From NCBI GenBank assembly GCA_905234265.1, contig CAJOHJ010000009.1:62001-126000 (forward strand): DNA of 64,000 bases, in the 5' to 3' direction. Source of the stretch: an uncultured Prevotella sp. (GTDB taxonomy: Bacteria; Bacteroidota; Bacteroidia; Bacteroidales; Bacteroidaceae). This document shows positions 42,933-52,012 of this stretch, in pieces (the stretch's first letter is position 1; every line of letters begins with the position of its first letter). A program made the position numbers and the translations under genes. The notes beneath the pieces were generated by a model. That model worked only from the letters and a program-made list of their open reading frames with translations. It searched no databases and had not been told where the DNA came from.

Positions 42933-43958
42933 TTATTTGAGCTCTGCAAGATACTTGATGGTGCGAACCATCTGGCTGGTGTAAGAGTTCTCATTGTCGT
43001 ACCAGGCAACAACCTGAACGAGAGAGTTGCCGTCGCCAATCTTGCTGACCATTGTCTGGTTGGCGTCGAAGAGCGAACCGAACTTCATGCCGATGATGTC
43101 GCTTGAAACGAGCTTCTCCTCAGTGTAGCCGAACGACTCGTTGGCAGCAGCCTTCATGGCGGCGTTGATGCCCTCTACGGTAACCTCACCCTTTACAACA
43201 GCGTGCAGGATGGTGGTAGAACCTGTAGGAGTCGGAACGCGCTGGGCAGCACCGATGAGCTTGCCGTTCAGCTCGGGGATAACCAGACCGATGGCCTTGG
43301 CAGCACCAGTAGAGTTAGGAACGATGTTCTGGGCACCGGCACGAGCGCGCTGTACGTCGCCCTTGCGCTGAGGACCGTCGAGAATCATCTGGTCGCCAGT
43401 GTAGGCGTGAACAGTTGTCATGATACCGCTCTGGATGGCAGCGAAGTCGTTAAGAGCCTTCGTCATAGGAGCCAGACAGTTGGTGGTGCAAGAAGCAGCA
43501 GAGATAACGGTGTCGGCAGGAGTCAGAGTCTTGTGGTTAACGTTGTAAACGATGGTGGGCAGGTCGTTGCCGGCAGGAGCAGAGATGACAACCTTCTTGG
43601 CACCAGCCTGGATGTGAGCGCTGGCCTTCTCCTTAGAAGTGTAGAAGCCTGTGCACTCCAGCACTACGTCTACGTCCAGCTTGCCCCAAGGCAGCTCAGC
43701 AGCGTTAGGAATAGCATAGATGGTAATTTTCTTACCGTCAACTACGATGTAGTCCTCACCAGCCTCTACAGTGTGCTTGTTCTCGCCGAACTTGCCAGCG
43801 AAACCACCCTGAGCGGTGTCATACTTCAGCAGGTGAGCCAGCATCTTCGGGCTGGTCAAGTCGTTGATTGCTACTACTTCATAACCTTCAGCCTCGAACA
43901 TCTGACGGAAAGCGAGGCGACCAATACGGCCAAAGCCGTTAATAGCTACTTTTGTCAT
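42933..43958 (-). CDS. gapA: Glyceraldehyde-3-phosphate dehydrogenase
   Basis: GapA catalyses the NAD-dependent oxidative phosphorylation step of glycolysis. The NAD-binding start [16 protein letters not shown] and the active site [13 protein letters not shown] (Cys nucleophile) are complete, and the C-terminal [16 protein letters not shown] is typical. The 341-residue length is normal. The upstream -7 box is TAACTTTG at 44043-44050 on the minus strand. Confidence 0.97.
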   Translation of the reverse strand: MTKVAINGFGRIGRLAFRQMFEAEGYEVVAINDLTSPKMLAHLLKYDTAQGGFAGKFGENKHTVEAGEDYIVVDGKKITIYAIPNAAELPWGKLDVDVVLECTGFYTSKEKASAHIQAGAKKVVISAPAGNDLPTIVYNVNHKTLTPADTVISAASCTTNCLAPMTKALNDFAAIQSGIMTTVHAYTGDQMILDGPQRKGDVQRARAGAQNIVPNSTGAAKAIGLVIPELNGKLIGAAQRVPTPTGSTTILHAVVKGEVTVEGINAAMKAAANESFGYTEEKLVSSDIIGMKFGSLFDANQTMVSKIGDGNSLVQVVAWYDNENSYTSQMVRTIKYLAELK

Positions 43959-44042
43959 ACTTTTTTATAAAAAATGGTGTTAAAAATCTCTTTTACATCA
44001 AGAAAATCATGTATTTATTACACTTTTTCCTTATTTCGGGTG

Positions 44043-44070
44043 CAAAGTTAGTAATTTTTCTCTATATTTG
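44043..44070. promoter_or_regulatory. Closely spaced divergent promoters of gapA and mscL
   Basis: TAACTTTG on the minus strand (44043-44050) serves gapA and TATATTTG on the plus strand (44063-44070) serves mscL. The boxes are only 12 bases apart, so RNA polymerase could probably occupy only one at a time. The rest of the 254-base intergenic region is AT-rich with nothing else evident. Confidence 0.65.
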
Positions 44071-44212
44071 CACGTAATTTCAGTATTAATTTAAGTGAAA
44101 AGTGGCCGACGGCAGGCGAAAAATGAGATAAATCAAGACTGCAGGCCTGAGATTGCAAAACGAAGATGACAAAATCAATTTAAATATTAATCTTTTAAAA
44201 AACAAAAGCATT

Positions 44213-44596
44213 ATGGGATTTATCAGTGAATTCAAGGAGTTTGCCATGAAGGGCAACGTTATGGACATGGCAGTAGGCGTCATCATCGGCGGTGCCTTCG
44301 GCAAGATTGTGTCAAGCCTCGTCGATGACATTCTGATGCCTCTGGTTGGCGTGCTGACCGGCGGTGTGAACTTCACCACGCTGGCTGCCACCGTGGGCGA
44401 CGCTGAGGTGAAGTACGGACAGTTCATCCAGAACATCGTCGACTTCCTCATCGTGGCCTTCTGCATCTTCCTCATGCTGAAGGGCATCAACAAGCTGAAC
44501 CGCAAGAAGGCTGAGCCAGAGGCTCCTGCAGCTCCTGCCGGACCTACGCAGGAAGAGCTGCTGGCCGAAATCCGCGACCTGCTGAAGCAGAAGTAA
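44213..44596 (+). CDS. mscL: Large-conductance mechanosensitive channel
   Basis: MscL opens under membrane tension to release solutes during osmotic downshock. The start is ATG 44213, giving [22 protein letters not shown], the conserved N-terminal helix and TM1 ([22 protein letters not shown]). TM2 lies near residues 70-95, and the C-terminal bundle ends in [17 protein letters not shown]. The length is 127 aa. A terminator follows. Confidence 0.95.
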   Translation: MGFISEFKEFAMKGNVMDMAVGVIIGGAFGKIVSSLVDDILMPLVGVLTGGVNFTTLAATVGDAEVKYGQFIQNIVDFLIVAFCIFLMLKGINKLNRKKAEPEAPAAPAGPTQEELLAEIRDLLKQK

Positions 44597-44613
44597 GCTA
44601 TTACCTCCAACGA

Positions 44614-44658
44614 CTGCTACGCCTTTATTTATATATAAGGTGTAGCAGCCGCTTTTGT
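44614..44658 (+). terminator. Terminator of mscL
   Basis: CTGCTACGCCTT and AAGGTGTAGCAG (one wobble pair) form a 12-base stem around an AT-rich loop, followed by CCGCTTTTGTTTT. It lies 17 bases after the mscL stop. Confidence 0.8.
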
Positions 44659-44668
44659 TTTCCCTACT

Positions 44669-46378
44669 ATGGACAAGAAACTCGACTTCAAGCCGAAGAT
44701 CATATCGGCCATAAAGAATTACAACAAAAAGACTTTCACTGCCGACCTGATGGCCGGCATCATCGTCGGCATCGTGGCCCTTCCGCTGGCCATAGCATTC
44801 GGCATTGCCAGTGGCGTAAGCCCTGAGAAGGGCATCATCACGGCCATCGTGGCCGGACTGGCAATATCACTCTTCGGCGGCAGTAAGGTGCAGATTGGCG
44901 GCCCAACGGGAGCGTTCATCGTCATCGTGGCAGGCATCATCCAGCAATACGGCATACAGGGCCTTACCATCGCAACGCTGATGGCAGGCGTCTTCCTCAT
45001 ACTGCTCGGCGTGCTGCGACTCGGCACCATAATAAAATACATTCCCTACCCCATCGTAGTGGGATTCACCAGCGGCATTGCCGTAACCATCTTCACCACT
45101 CAGATAAAGGACCTGCTGGGCCTCACCATGAACAGCGTGCCGGGCGACTTCATAGAGAAGTGGATTGCATACATCAGCAACATTGGCACCATCGACTGGT
45201 GGAGCGCTGCGGTGGGCATCTGCAGCGTGGCCATCATTGCCGCATGGCCGCTGCTGGTGCGACTGTTCAAGCTGTCGCCGCTGAAGTCGCTGCCTGGCTC
45301 GCTGGTGGCCATCATCGTGATGACCGCAGGCGCACTGCTGCTGAAGCAGTATGCCGGCGTCAGCAGCATTGAAACCATCGGCGACCGCTTCAGCATCAAT
45401 TCCAGCCTGCCGGGAGCCGTTGTCCCCGAAATGTCATGGACTGTCATCAAAAGCCTCGTGGGGCCTGCTGTAACCATAGCCGTTCTGGGAGCCATCGAAA
45501 GCCTGCTGTCGGCAACGGTGGCCGACGGCGTCATCGGCGACCACCACAATTCAAACACGGAACTCATCGGCCAGGGAATTGCCAACTTGGCATCGCCGCT
45601 GTTTGGAGGCATTCCGGCAACAGGAGCCATTGCACGCACCATGACCAACATCAACAACGGCGGACGCACGCCTGTCGCAGGCATCATTCACGCCGCCGTG
45701 CTGCTGCTGATATTCCTATTCCTCATGCCTCTGGCACAGTACATCCCCATGGCCTGCCTGGCTGGCGTGCTGGTGGTGGTGGCCTACGGCATGAGCGGAT
45801 GGCGCTCGTTCCTTGCAATGGCGCGGCGCAATCCGAAGAGCGACGTCACCGTGCTGCTGCTGACTTTCTTCCTGACCATCATCTTCGACCTCACCGTAGC
45901 CATTGAGTTCGGACTCGTATGCGCATGCCTGCTGTTCATGCGCCGCATGGCAGAGACCACTGATGTACACGCCGTCATCAACGAGATAGACCTCAACGCC
46001 GACGCCGACATGGAGCGCGGCAATCTGGAGCATCTCACCATTCCCGACGGCGTAGAGGTCTACGAAATCAACGGCCCTTACTTCTTCGGCGCCGGCAACC
46101 GCTTCGAGGACATCATGGCACGCTACGGCAGCCACCCCAAGGTGCGCATCATACGCATGCGTAAAGTACCTTTCATTGACTCCACGGGCATGCACAACCT
46201 CGAAAACATGTGCATGATGAGCCGCAAGGAGGGCATCACCGTTGTGCTTTCGGGCGTCAACGCGAAAGTAGAGGCTGTCTTGAAGCGCAACGGCTTCGAC
46301 AGCCTGCTGGGCGAGAAGAACATCTGCAACCACATCGACCTGGCACTGGCAAGGGCTAATGAGATTATTGGAAATTGA
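44669..46378 (+). CDS. SulP-family anion transporter with STAS domain
   Basis: The 569-residue product has a polytopic membrane domain (about residues 20-430) with GIIVGIVALPLAIAFGIASG, GPTGAFIVIVAGII and the conserved LASPLFGGIPATGAIARTMTN. A cytosolic STAS domain follows (about 450-560, VRIIRMRKVPFIDSTGMHNLE). SulP proteins carry sulfate, bicarbonate or other anions, often with sodium or protons. There is no cynT-like gene beside it to favour bicarbonate, and the substrate is left open. Confidence 0.9.
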   Translation: MDKKLDFKPKIISAIKNYNKKTFTADLMAGIIVGIVALPLAIAFGIASGVSPEKGIITAIVAGLAISLFGGSKVQIGGPTGAFIVIVAGIIQQYGIQGLTIATLMAGVFLILLGVLRLGTIIKYIPYPIVVGFTSGIAVTIFTTQIKDLLGLTMNSVPGDFIEKWIAYISNIGTIDWWSAAVGICSVAIIAAWPLLVRLFKLSPLKSLPGSLVAIIVMTAGALLLKQYAGVSSIETIGDRFSINSSLPGAVVPEMSWTVIKSLVGPAVTIAVLGAIESLLSATVADGVIGDHHNSNTELIGQGIANLASPLFGGIPATGAIARTMTNINNGGRTPVAGIIHAAVLLLIFLFLMPLAQYIPMACLAGVLVVVAYGMSGWRSFLAMARRNPKSDVTVLLLTFFLTIIFDLTVAIEFGLVCACLLFMRRMAETTDVHAVINEIDLNADADMERGNLEHLTIPDGVEVYEINGPYFFGAGNRFEDIMARYGSHPKVRIIRMRKVPFIDSTGMHNLENMCMMSRKEGITVVLSGVNAKVEAVLKRNGFDSLLGEKNICNHIDLALARANEIIGN

Positions 46379-46418
46379 GAAATTGAGAAAATTATTCATT
46401 ATGCATTAAGCATTACCC

Positions 46419-46453
46419 AGGGGTACTTGCACAACCCCCTTTAACAAAACAAG
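46419..46453 (+). promoter_or_regulatory. PreQ1-I riboswitch upstream of yhhQ
   Basis: The sequence AGGGGTACTTGCACAACCCC followed by CTTTAACAAAACAAG fits the class I preQ1 aptamer. P1 pairs AGGGG (46419-46423) with CCCCT (46436-46440). The unpaired C at 46435, preceded by AA, is the expected ligand-recognising base. Loop CTTG (46426-46429) pairs with tail CAAG (46450-46453) to make the pseudoknot. The tail TTAACAAAACAAG is, as I recall it, the same as in the well-studied Thermoanaerobacter aptamer. It ends 4 bases before the yhhQ ATG, so ligand binding would block translation initiation. Confidence 0.88.
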
Positions 46454-46457
46454 ATTT

Positions 46458-47162
46458 ATGGAACAAAACAACAATTCTTCAAAAGTCAGTGTGCTGTTTA
46501 TGCTTTACGGCACACTGTTTTGCGTCTGCCTGATAACGGCCAACGTACTCGAGACAAAGCAGATTTCCTTCGGCCCGGTAAATCTTACTGCCGGCATCAT
46601 CGTGTTCCCCATATCCTACATCCTCAACGACGTCGTGTGCGAAGTGTGGGGCTATCAACGCACACGCATGCTGATATGGATGGGCTTTGCCATGAACTTC
46701 CTGTTCGTCGTCTTCGGAGCCATTGCCGACTGGATACCCGGTGCGCCCTACTGGCACGGCGACGAGGGCTTCCACGTCATTTTCGGCCTTGCGCCACGCA
46801 TTGCCGCTGCCTCGTTCATAGCCTTCCTGGCTGGCTCGTTTGTCAACGCCTACGTGATGTCGCGCATGAAGATGATGTCGAAGGGAGAGAAGTTTTCAGC
46901 ACGCGCCATTCTCAGCACCGTCTTCGGCGAAAGCGTCGACTCCGTCATCTTCTTCCCACTGGCACTCGGCGGCGTTATTCCATGGGAGGAAATGCCTTCG
47001 CTGATGATTTCACAGGTGACGCTGAAGACTCTCTACGAAATCGCCGTACTGCCCATAACCATCCGCGTGGTAGGTTTCACCAAGCAGCACGACCATGAGG
47101 ACGTCTACGACCATGAGATTTCGTACAACATCTTCAAAATCCTTGAAACAAGGAAGAAATAG
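46458..47162 (+). CDS. yhhQ: Queuosine precursor transporter (VUT/YhhQ family)
   Basis: The 234-residue membrane protein has about six helices and family segments ETKQISFGPVNLTAGIIVFP, ISYILNDVVCEVWGYQ and TVFGESVDSVIFFPLAL. YhhQ-type proteins import preQ0 or preQ1. The preQ1 riboswitch directly upstream and queF downstream agree with this role: uptake would be shut off when preQ1 is abundant. ATGCATTAAGCATTA repeats occur on both sides of the gene (46401-46415 and 47194-47208). Confidence 0.93.
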   Translation: MEQNNNSSKVSVLFMLYGTLFCVCLITANVLETKQISFGPVNLTAGIIVFPISYILNDVVCEVWGYQRTRMLIWMGFAMNFLFVVFGAIADWIPGAPYWHGDEGFHVIFGLAPRIAAASFIAFLAGSFVNAYVMSRMKMMSKGEKFSARAILSTVFGESVDSVIFFPLALGGVIPWEEMPSLMISQVTLKTLYEIAVLPITIRVVGFTKQHDHEDVYDHEISYNIFKILETRKK

Positions 47163-47214
47163 AAAATAAAGATTAAAAATTAAATTATGCATTATGCATT
47201 AAGCATTATAAATT

Positions 47215-47670
47215 ATGAGAGAACAAGAAAACCTGAAGCTTCTGGGCAAGAAAACAGAATACAAGACAGACTATGCACCAGAAGTGCTGGAGACTTTCGA
47301 GAACAAACATAAGGACAACGACTACTGGGTGCAGTTCAACTGCCCTGAGTTCACATCGCTCTGCCCCATCACCGGACAGCCCGACTTTGCAGAAATAAAA
47401 ATAATGTATATTCCCGGCGAACGCATGGTTGAGTCGAAGAGCCTGAAACTCTACCTCTTCTCTTTCCGCAACCACGGCGACTTCCACGAGGACTGCGTGA
47501 ACACTATCATGAAAGACCTCGTGCGCCTTATGCAGCCGAAATACATTGAGGTCGTCGGACTGTTCACTCCTCGCGGTGGCATAAGCATATACCCCTTTGC
47601 CAACTACGGACAGCCCGGCACAAAGTATGCCGACATGGCACAGCAGCGCCTCATGGGACACGGACTTTAG
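47215..47670 (+). CDS. queF: NADPH-dependent 7-cyano-7-deazaguanine reductase
   Basis: QueF reduces preQ0 to preQ1 in queuosine synthesis. The 151-residue unimodular form has the nucleophilic Cys and catalytic Asp in [14 protein letters not shown], the QueF motif [20 protein letters not shown] in pieces, and [13 protein letters not shown]. It is 52 bases after yhhQ and probably in the same riboswitch-controlled transcript. No queC, queD or queE is in the window, so precursor uptake or genes elsewhere supply preQ0. Its stop overlaps the convergent kinase remnant by 4 bases. Confidence 0.95.
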   Translation: MREQENLKLLGKKTEYKTDYAPEVLETFENKHKDNDYWVQFNCPEFTSLCPITGQPDFAEIKIMYIPGERMVESKSLKLYLFSFRNHGDFHEDCVNTIMKDLVRLMQPKYIEVVGLFTPRGGISIYPFANYGQPGTKYADMAQQRLMGHGL

Positions 47671-48359
47671 GACAGCGGAATTGTAAGCAAGAAGCCCACC
47701 TGACAGCCAGCAGGATGCTTGTCGGCAAGTTCAAGCTTTCCACCCTGTATCACCATCATCCGCTTGCTCAGGGCCAGACCAATGCCATTGCCACTGGGCT
47801 TGGTAGTGAACGAAGGGAAGAACAGCGACTGCCGGTCCTCGTCCGCAATGGGCTGGCCGTCGTTGCCTACGTATATCACCATGCTGCGCGAAGAATGTCT
47901 CGCAGAGTCCAGGCTGACAAACAGGCGCTTGGCGCCAGCCTCCACAGCATTGTTCACAATGTTTATAAACACATGCTTCAACATGCTTGCGTCGGCACGG
48001 ACTGTAACGTCAGGCAACGCCTGCGTTTCGATGACAAGGCCGGGGTATAGCATAAAGACGCTCTCTATTATCGGGCGAAGCGGTATGTCTTCCAGCTGCG
48101 GCTTTTCGATATTCGATATCTTGCGATAGCTTACAATCAAGTCGCACATGCGCTGGCTGCTGCTACTGATGGCTGCGATGCCTGCTTCGAGGGGCGTCCC
48201 CTTAACGTCATCGCGCCCCAACAAAGAACGGCTGATGCTGACGATGGGCGTCGTGACATTGATAATCTCATGCGACATCACACGGGCTATCATCTTCCAC
48301 GCACCAGCCTCATACATGATGGCCTGCTGGCATGCAATGTCGCTTAAGCGGTTTAAAGC
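47667..48359 (-). pseudogene. Truncated sensor histidine kinase (C-terminal part only)
   Basis: The frame keeps the phosphoacceptor region VMSHEIINVTTPIVSISRSL and an ATPase domain with IVNNAVEAG (N box), FFPSFTTKPSGNGIGLAL (F and G2 boxes). Sensor and membrane domains are missing. Kinase-like sequence continues upstream of the first ATG (ALNRLSDIACQQAI) and then stops at TAG 48360-48362, exactly where the permease remnant of the other strand begins. It therefore lost its 5' end in a rearrangement. A protein from ATG 48317 (216 aa) could still be made, but it would have no membrane sensor. Confidence 0.75.
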
Positions 48360-48362
48360 CTA

Positions 48363-48918
48363 AGAAGGCAGAAATCGACAACAGGCTGCGCGCCACCAGC
48401 GGCATCGCGGCCTTTAGATACTCGCGCTTCATACTCAGCAATCTGGACACCTACCTCGAATGGCGCATCTTCAACGACCAGACGGGCGAGCAGAACTTCT
48501 TTACATGCCTGTATGTCGACAGCAACTATATGCGGACGATGGGCATCAACATCGTACAGGGCCGCAGCTTCAACGAGCGCGACAGCAACTGCTTCATCGT
48601 CAATGAGGCTACCCAGCGGCGATGGCCCTACATCAAGCCCGGCTATGAGATTGGCGGCTTCACCGTTGTAGGTGTCTGCAAGGATATTGGCTTCACGTCT
48701 GTACACAAGACCGTCATCAGGAACCGCTGGCATTTGCCATACTCAGCGACGAATTTGAAGAATGGCACGACAGGCTGGGCATTCTCAATGTGCGCATGGA
48801 GAAAGATGCTGACCGGCAACAGCTCTGCAGGCAGATTAAGAAAGTCCTTGACGGCATGGCTGGCGAACGGCAAAGGATAGTCCTGCAAAATCAATTTATG
48901 TTTCATGACAGAGTGTAA
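48363..48918 (+). pseudogene. Fragment of a MacB/FtsX-type ABC permease, frameshifted
   Basis: The frame from about 48363 encodes the periplasmic core of a MacB-like permease (FRYSRFILSNLDTYLEWRIF, MRTMGINIVQGRSFNERD, VVGVCKDIGFTSVHK). Near 48710-48720 the homology passes to the next frame (QEPLAFAILSDEFEEWHDRL up to FMFHDRV, TAA 48916-48918). The N-terminal transmembrane part and the C-terminal FtsX domain are both absent. It is a decayed gene, truncated at the 5' side at the junction with the kinase remnant. Confidence 0.75.
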
Positions 48919-48921
48919 GAA

Positions 48922-49617
48922 ATGATAAAACTTGAAAACATCGGAAAGATATTCCATACGGGCGATGTCCAGACGGTTGCACTCAGCAACGTGTCACTGG
49001 AAGTTGGGAAAGGCGAGTTCGTAGCAGTGATGGGGCCGTCGGGCTGCGGCAAGACCACACTGCTCAACATTCTCGGCATGCTCGACAGTCCCACCAGCGG
49101 CAGCTACCTCTTCGACGGCGCCGACGTCGGACGTCTGGGCGAGAGCCAGCGCACTAAGTTGCGCAAGGGGCAGATAGGCTTTGTGTTCCAGAGCTTCAAC
49201 CTCATCGACGAGCTTAACGTCTACGAGAATGTGGAACTGCCGCTCCATTACCTCGGAGTGCCAAAGAAAGAACGGCAACAACACGTGACAGACATCTTAC
49301 AGCGCATGAACATCAGCCATCGCGCACAGCACTTCCCCCAGCAGCTGTCCGGCGGTCAGCAGCAGCGCGTGGCAATAGCGCGGGCCGTAGTGACTAAACC
49401 GAAACTGATACTTGCCGACGAGCCTACAGGCAATCTGGACTCCACGAACGGAATGGAGGTCATGCAGCTGCTTTCACGGCTGAACAAAATGGGAACCACC
49501 GTCATCATTGTTACGCACTCTCACCGCGATGCCGCCTATGCGCAGCGCGTGGTCAATCTCCTCGACGGCCAACTGCTGAACATGCCGAGCCTATATTATT
49601 CTAAATTGCATGAATAA
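48922..49617 (+). CDS. ABC transporter ATP-binding protein (LolD/MacB type)
   Basis: The 231-residue ATPase has Walker A GPSGCGKTTLLN, the Q loop FVFQSFNLIDELNVYENV, the signature LSGGQQQRVAIARA and Walker B LILADEPTGNLDS. It belongs to the group that powers lipoprotein release or MacB-like export with FtsX-type permeases. It starts 3 bases after the stop of the broken permease remnant. With no intact permease or regulator beside it, the gene is probably a survivor of a collapsed exporter operon, although its own frame is complete. Confidence 0.9.
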   Translation: MIKLENIGKIFHTGDVQTVALSNVSLEVGKGEFVAVMGPSGCGKTTLLNILGMLDSPTSGSYLFDGADVGRLGESQRTKLRKGQIGFVFQSFNLIDELNVYENVELPLHYLGVPKKERQQHVTDILQRMNISHRAQHFPQQLSGGQQQRVAIARAVVTKPKLILADEPTGNLDSTNGMEVMQLLSRLNKMGTTVIIVTHSHRDAAYAQRVVNLLDGQLLNMPSLYYSKLHE

Positions 49618-49678
49618 TACAAGCCAAAGCCACTCAGTTGTTGATTTCAGACAAAAGCGTTAAAAATGCCTTATTTCC

Positions 49679-49740
49679 AGCGGAAACATGAAAAAAAAGT
49701 GGCGTTTCCGCTGATTATAAGGTATTTTTTGCTATATTTG
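49679..49740 (+). promoter_or_regulatory. Promoter of the BspA-like gene with an inverted repeat
   Basis: TATATTTG at 49733-49740 is a perfect -7 box, 39 bases before the ATG. An inverted repeat with arms AGCGGAAA and TTTCCGCT (49679-49712) lies across the place of the -33 element and upstream. It may be an operator, or a weak terminator for the upstream ABC gene. Confidence 0.55.
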
Positions 49741-49779
49741 CAGCGGATTATTTAATTATTAACAACAAAGTTAACTACA

Positions 49780-50990
49780 ATGAAAAAATCTTTACTTTTC
49801 AAGACACTGCTCGTTCTGGCAGCCTTAGCAATCGGCACAAAGGTGCAGGCACAAAATGCGTATTACGTACTCAGCGACGACGGCAAGACCCTTACATTCT
49901 ACTATGACCTTCAAGGGGAAAGCCGGGGGGGGTATTTTTAAATGGCGGTACCGAACTCCCTAAAAGTATTATTTCTGCCGTCTTTGATGCATCATTTGCG
50001 AACTATCGTCCAAAAGGTAGCATATCGTTTAGCGGTTGTTCTTCTCTCACCACTATCACAGGTATAGAAAATCTCAAGACCGACAACGTGACGGGAATGA
50101 GCTTTATGTTCTATAACTGCTCCAGCCTGACAAGCCTTGACTTAAGCAGCTTCAACACAAGCAACGTGACGGACATGAGCTATATGTTCAATGGCTGCTC
50201 CAGCCTGACAAGCCTTGACTTAAGCAGCTTCAACACAAGCAACGTGACGAACATGAGCTTGATGTTCTATAACTGCTCCAGCCTGACAAGCATTGACATG
50301 AGCAGCTTCAATACAAGCAACGTGACGAACATGAGCTTGATGTTCTATAAGTGCTCTGAGCTGACAAGCCTTGACTTAAGCAGCTTCAACACAAACAACG
50401 TGACGGACATGAGCTATATGTTCAATGGCTGCTCCAGTCTGACGAGCCTTGACTTAAGCAGCTTCAACACAAGCAACGTGACGGGAATGAGCTTTATGTT
50501 CTGTGGCTGCTCCAGCCTGACAAGCCTTGACTTAAGCAGCTTCAATACAAGCAACGTGACGGACATGAGATCTATGTTCTGGGGCTGCTCCAGCCTGACA
50601 AGCCTTGACTTAAGCAGCTTCAACACAAACAACGTGACGGACATGAAATCTATGTTCGATGGCTGCTCCAGCCTGAAAACGATATATGCAGGTGATGGTT
50701 GGAGTACTGAGAAGGTGACGTCGAGCGGCTATATGTTCTGGGGCTGCAACAATCTTGTTGGCGGACAGGGAACTACATATTGGCATCTCGACTACTACCT
50801 CGCCTACGCCCGCATCGATGGCGGCCCTGACGCTCCTGGCTTCTTCACGTACAAAGCAGCCAGCGGCATCGCCAGCATCACAACAGACGGCATCAAGGCT
50901 GCTCCCGTCTTCAACCTGCGCGGCCAGCGGATTGCTGCTCCGCAGAAGGGCATCAACATCGTTGGCGGACGGAAGATTGTAGTGAAGTAA
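49780..50990 (+). CDS. BspA-like surface protein, out of frame at a G8 tract
   Basis: ATG 49780 opens a signal peptide (MKKSLLFKTLLVLAALAIGTKVQA) and about 30 further residues, ending at TAA 49939 just after a G8 run (49925-49932). One extra G (or two fewer) would join it to the frame that continues without a stop to 50990, a total of about 403 aa. The main frame has seven near-identical 26-residue repeats of the BspA/DUF285 type (MFxxCSSLTSLDLSSFNTSNVTD) and ends with a type IX-like tail, GINIVGGRKIVVK. BspA proteins mediate adhesion. The break is either a phase-variable OFF state, a true mutation or a homopolymer sequencing error. Confidence 0.8.
49925..49932 (+). repeat. G8 homopolymer at the frame break of the BspA-like gene
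   Basis: AGCC is followed by eight G and TATTTTTAA. With eight G the signal peptide frame ends at TAA; with nine it reads RGGVFLNGGTELPKS and joins the repeat domain. Confidence 0.9.
50094..50690 (+). repeat. Tandem 78-base repeats of the BspA-like gene
   Basis: Seven almost identical 78-base units plus a partial eighth encode 26-residue leucine-rich-like repeats. Stretches such as CTTGACTTAAGCAGCTTCAA recur with few changes, so unit gain or loss by recombination is likely. Confidence 0.9.
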
Positions 50991-51033
50991 AAAGAAGTGA
51001 CGAAATAAAAATTACAAGTTGTTTGAAACAAAT

Positions 51034-51068
51034 GGCTCGCGGAAAACTATCTCCGTGAGCCTTCTTTG
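51034..51068 (+). terminator. Terminator of the BspA-like gene
   Basis: GGCTCGCGGA and TCCGTGAGCC (one wobble pair) are followed by TTCTTTGTT. It lies 44 bases after the stop and overlaps the last codons of the convergent lipoprotein gene. Confidence 0.65.
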
Positions 51069-51871
51069 TTGTAGTAGCCCTGCTCGCGGTCGGGGAATGC
51101 GAGTATGAGGGTGTCCTCACGAAGTTCCTTTATGGCGGCTGTGTCGCTGACGGGCTGCTCACCCTCGTGGGCGAAGCCGCTGATGGTGTCGGCCTTCAGC
51201 ACTAAGCGGCCGTTGTAGATGTGCCACTCGGTGTAACGGCGTGGCATGGGAAACTCTACGGGCGACATGTCGTCGGTGGTCGTCTGCGCCATCATGCCTC
51301 CGTGCACCTGCGCCGTGTAGTCGCTCTTCAGGCGCAGGGTATACTCACGCGGCGTGAGCCACAGCTGCCTCAGCGAGTCTGGCAAGTTCTGCATTTCGGC
51401 CATCATGCGGCGCTGCATGCGCCGTGGCATGTTTTCCACATTACGCAGCTCCGGCGTCACCATGTAGCACCATGAGCCTCGCAGCACTTCCAGATTGATG
51501 ACGCACAGTGCCTCGCAGGAGTCTTCCGGATTGAGCGTGATGGCCAGCTCGTCGCCGATGTGCGGCTTGCCGAAGATGCGTTTCTGCTGCCATGCATCAA
51601 TGATGTCCAGGGTGTCGAGCCTGTCAGACATGTACGGCAGGAACACCAGCACCGAGTCGGTGCATCCGTCGCAGGCCAGTCCATAGAGCGTTGAGTCGCC
51701 GGCGATTTCCCTGCGGCTGTCGGCAATGGTCGTTTCCACTTCAGTAGGATGCTCCTGCTTGCTGCCGCAGGCGCCAAGCACCATGGCGACGGTCATCAGC
51801 ACAAGTGCTGCCATCGGCAGGAAGCGCATGCTGCTGCCGGTCATTATTGAAAAAAATCGTGATAGTCTCAT
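51047..51871 (-). CDS. Putative lipoprotein of unknown function
   Basis: The product has a lipoprotein signal with lipobox MVLGAC near residue 35 and a soluble domain that I do not recognise, with Cys pairs (ACDGC, SCEALC) and a Met/Arg-rich helix (RNVENMPRRMQRRMMAEMQ). The frame is open to 51907, but a -7 box TAATTTTG at 51905-51912 puts transcription near 51898, so ATG 51871 is preferred; ATG 51844 and 51829 also give good signals. It is transcribed away from the uvrA unit and convergent with the BspA-like gene. Confidence 0.7.
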   Translation of the reverse strand: MRLSRFFSIMTGSSMRFLPMAALVLMTVAMVLGACGSKQEHPTEVETTIADSRREIAGDSTLYGLACDGCTDSVLVFLPYMSDRLDTLDIIDAWQQKRIFGKPHIGDELAITLNPEDSCEALCVINLEVLRGSWCYMVTPELRNVENMPRRMQRRMMAEMQNLPDSLRQLWLTPREYTLRLKSDYTAQVHGGMMAQTTTDDMSPVEFPMPRRYTEWHIYNGRLVLKADTISGFAHEGEQPVSDTAAIKELREDTLILAFPDREQGYYNKEGSRR

Positions 51872-51904
51872 AATAAAAAACGGTAGTAGATGTCGTTCGG
51901 TGTG

Positions 51905-51984
51905 CAAAATTAGGTTTTTCGGCTGAAATAAAGAAAGAAAAATCCTTCTTTTCTTTTTTTTGTCCCACTATTTTCGTACTTTTG
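51905..51984. promoter_or_regulatory. Divergent promoters of the lipoprotein and the uvrA unit
   Basis: TAATTTTG on the minus strand (51905-51912) and TACTTTTG on the plus strand (51977-51984) fit the Bacteroidetes -7 box. The plus-strand leader continues into a 9-base repeat array. Confidence 0.6.
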
Positions 51985-52012
51985 TCGCTTTCATAATGCA
52001 TTTCAACTTTCG

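Noticed and set aside
48332..48880. Intact small ABC permease gene
   Set aside because: The last 50 or so residues are out of frame relative to the family, the first residues come from the reverse of the kinase gene, and both membrane parts are missing. It is better called a remnant.
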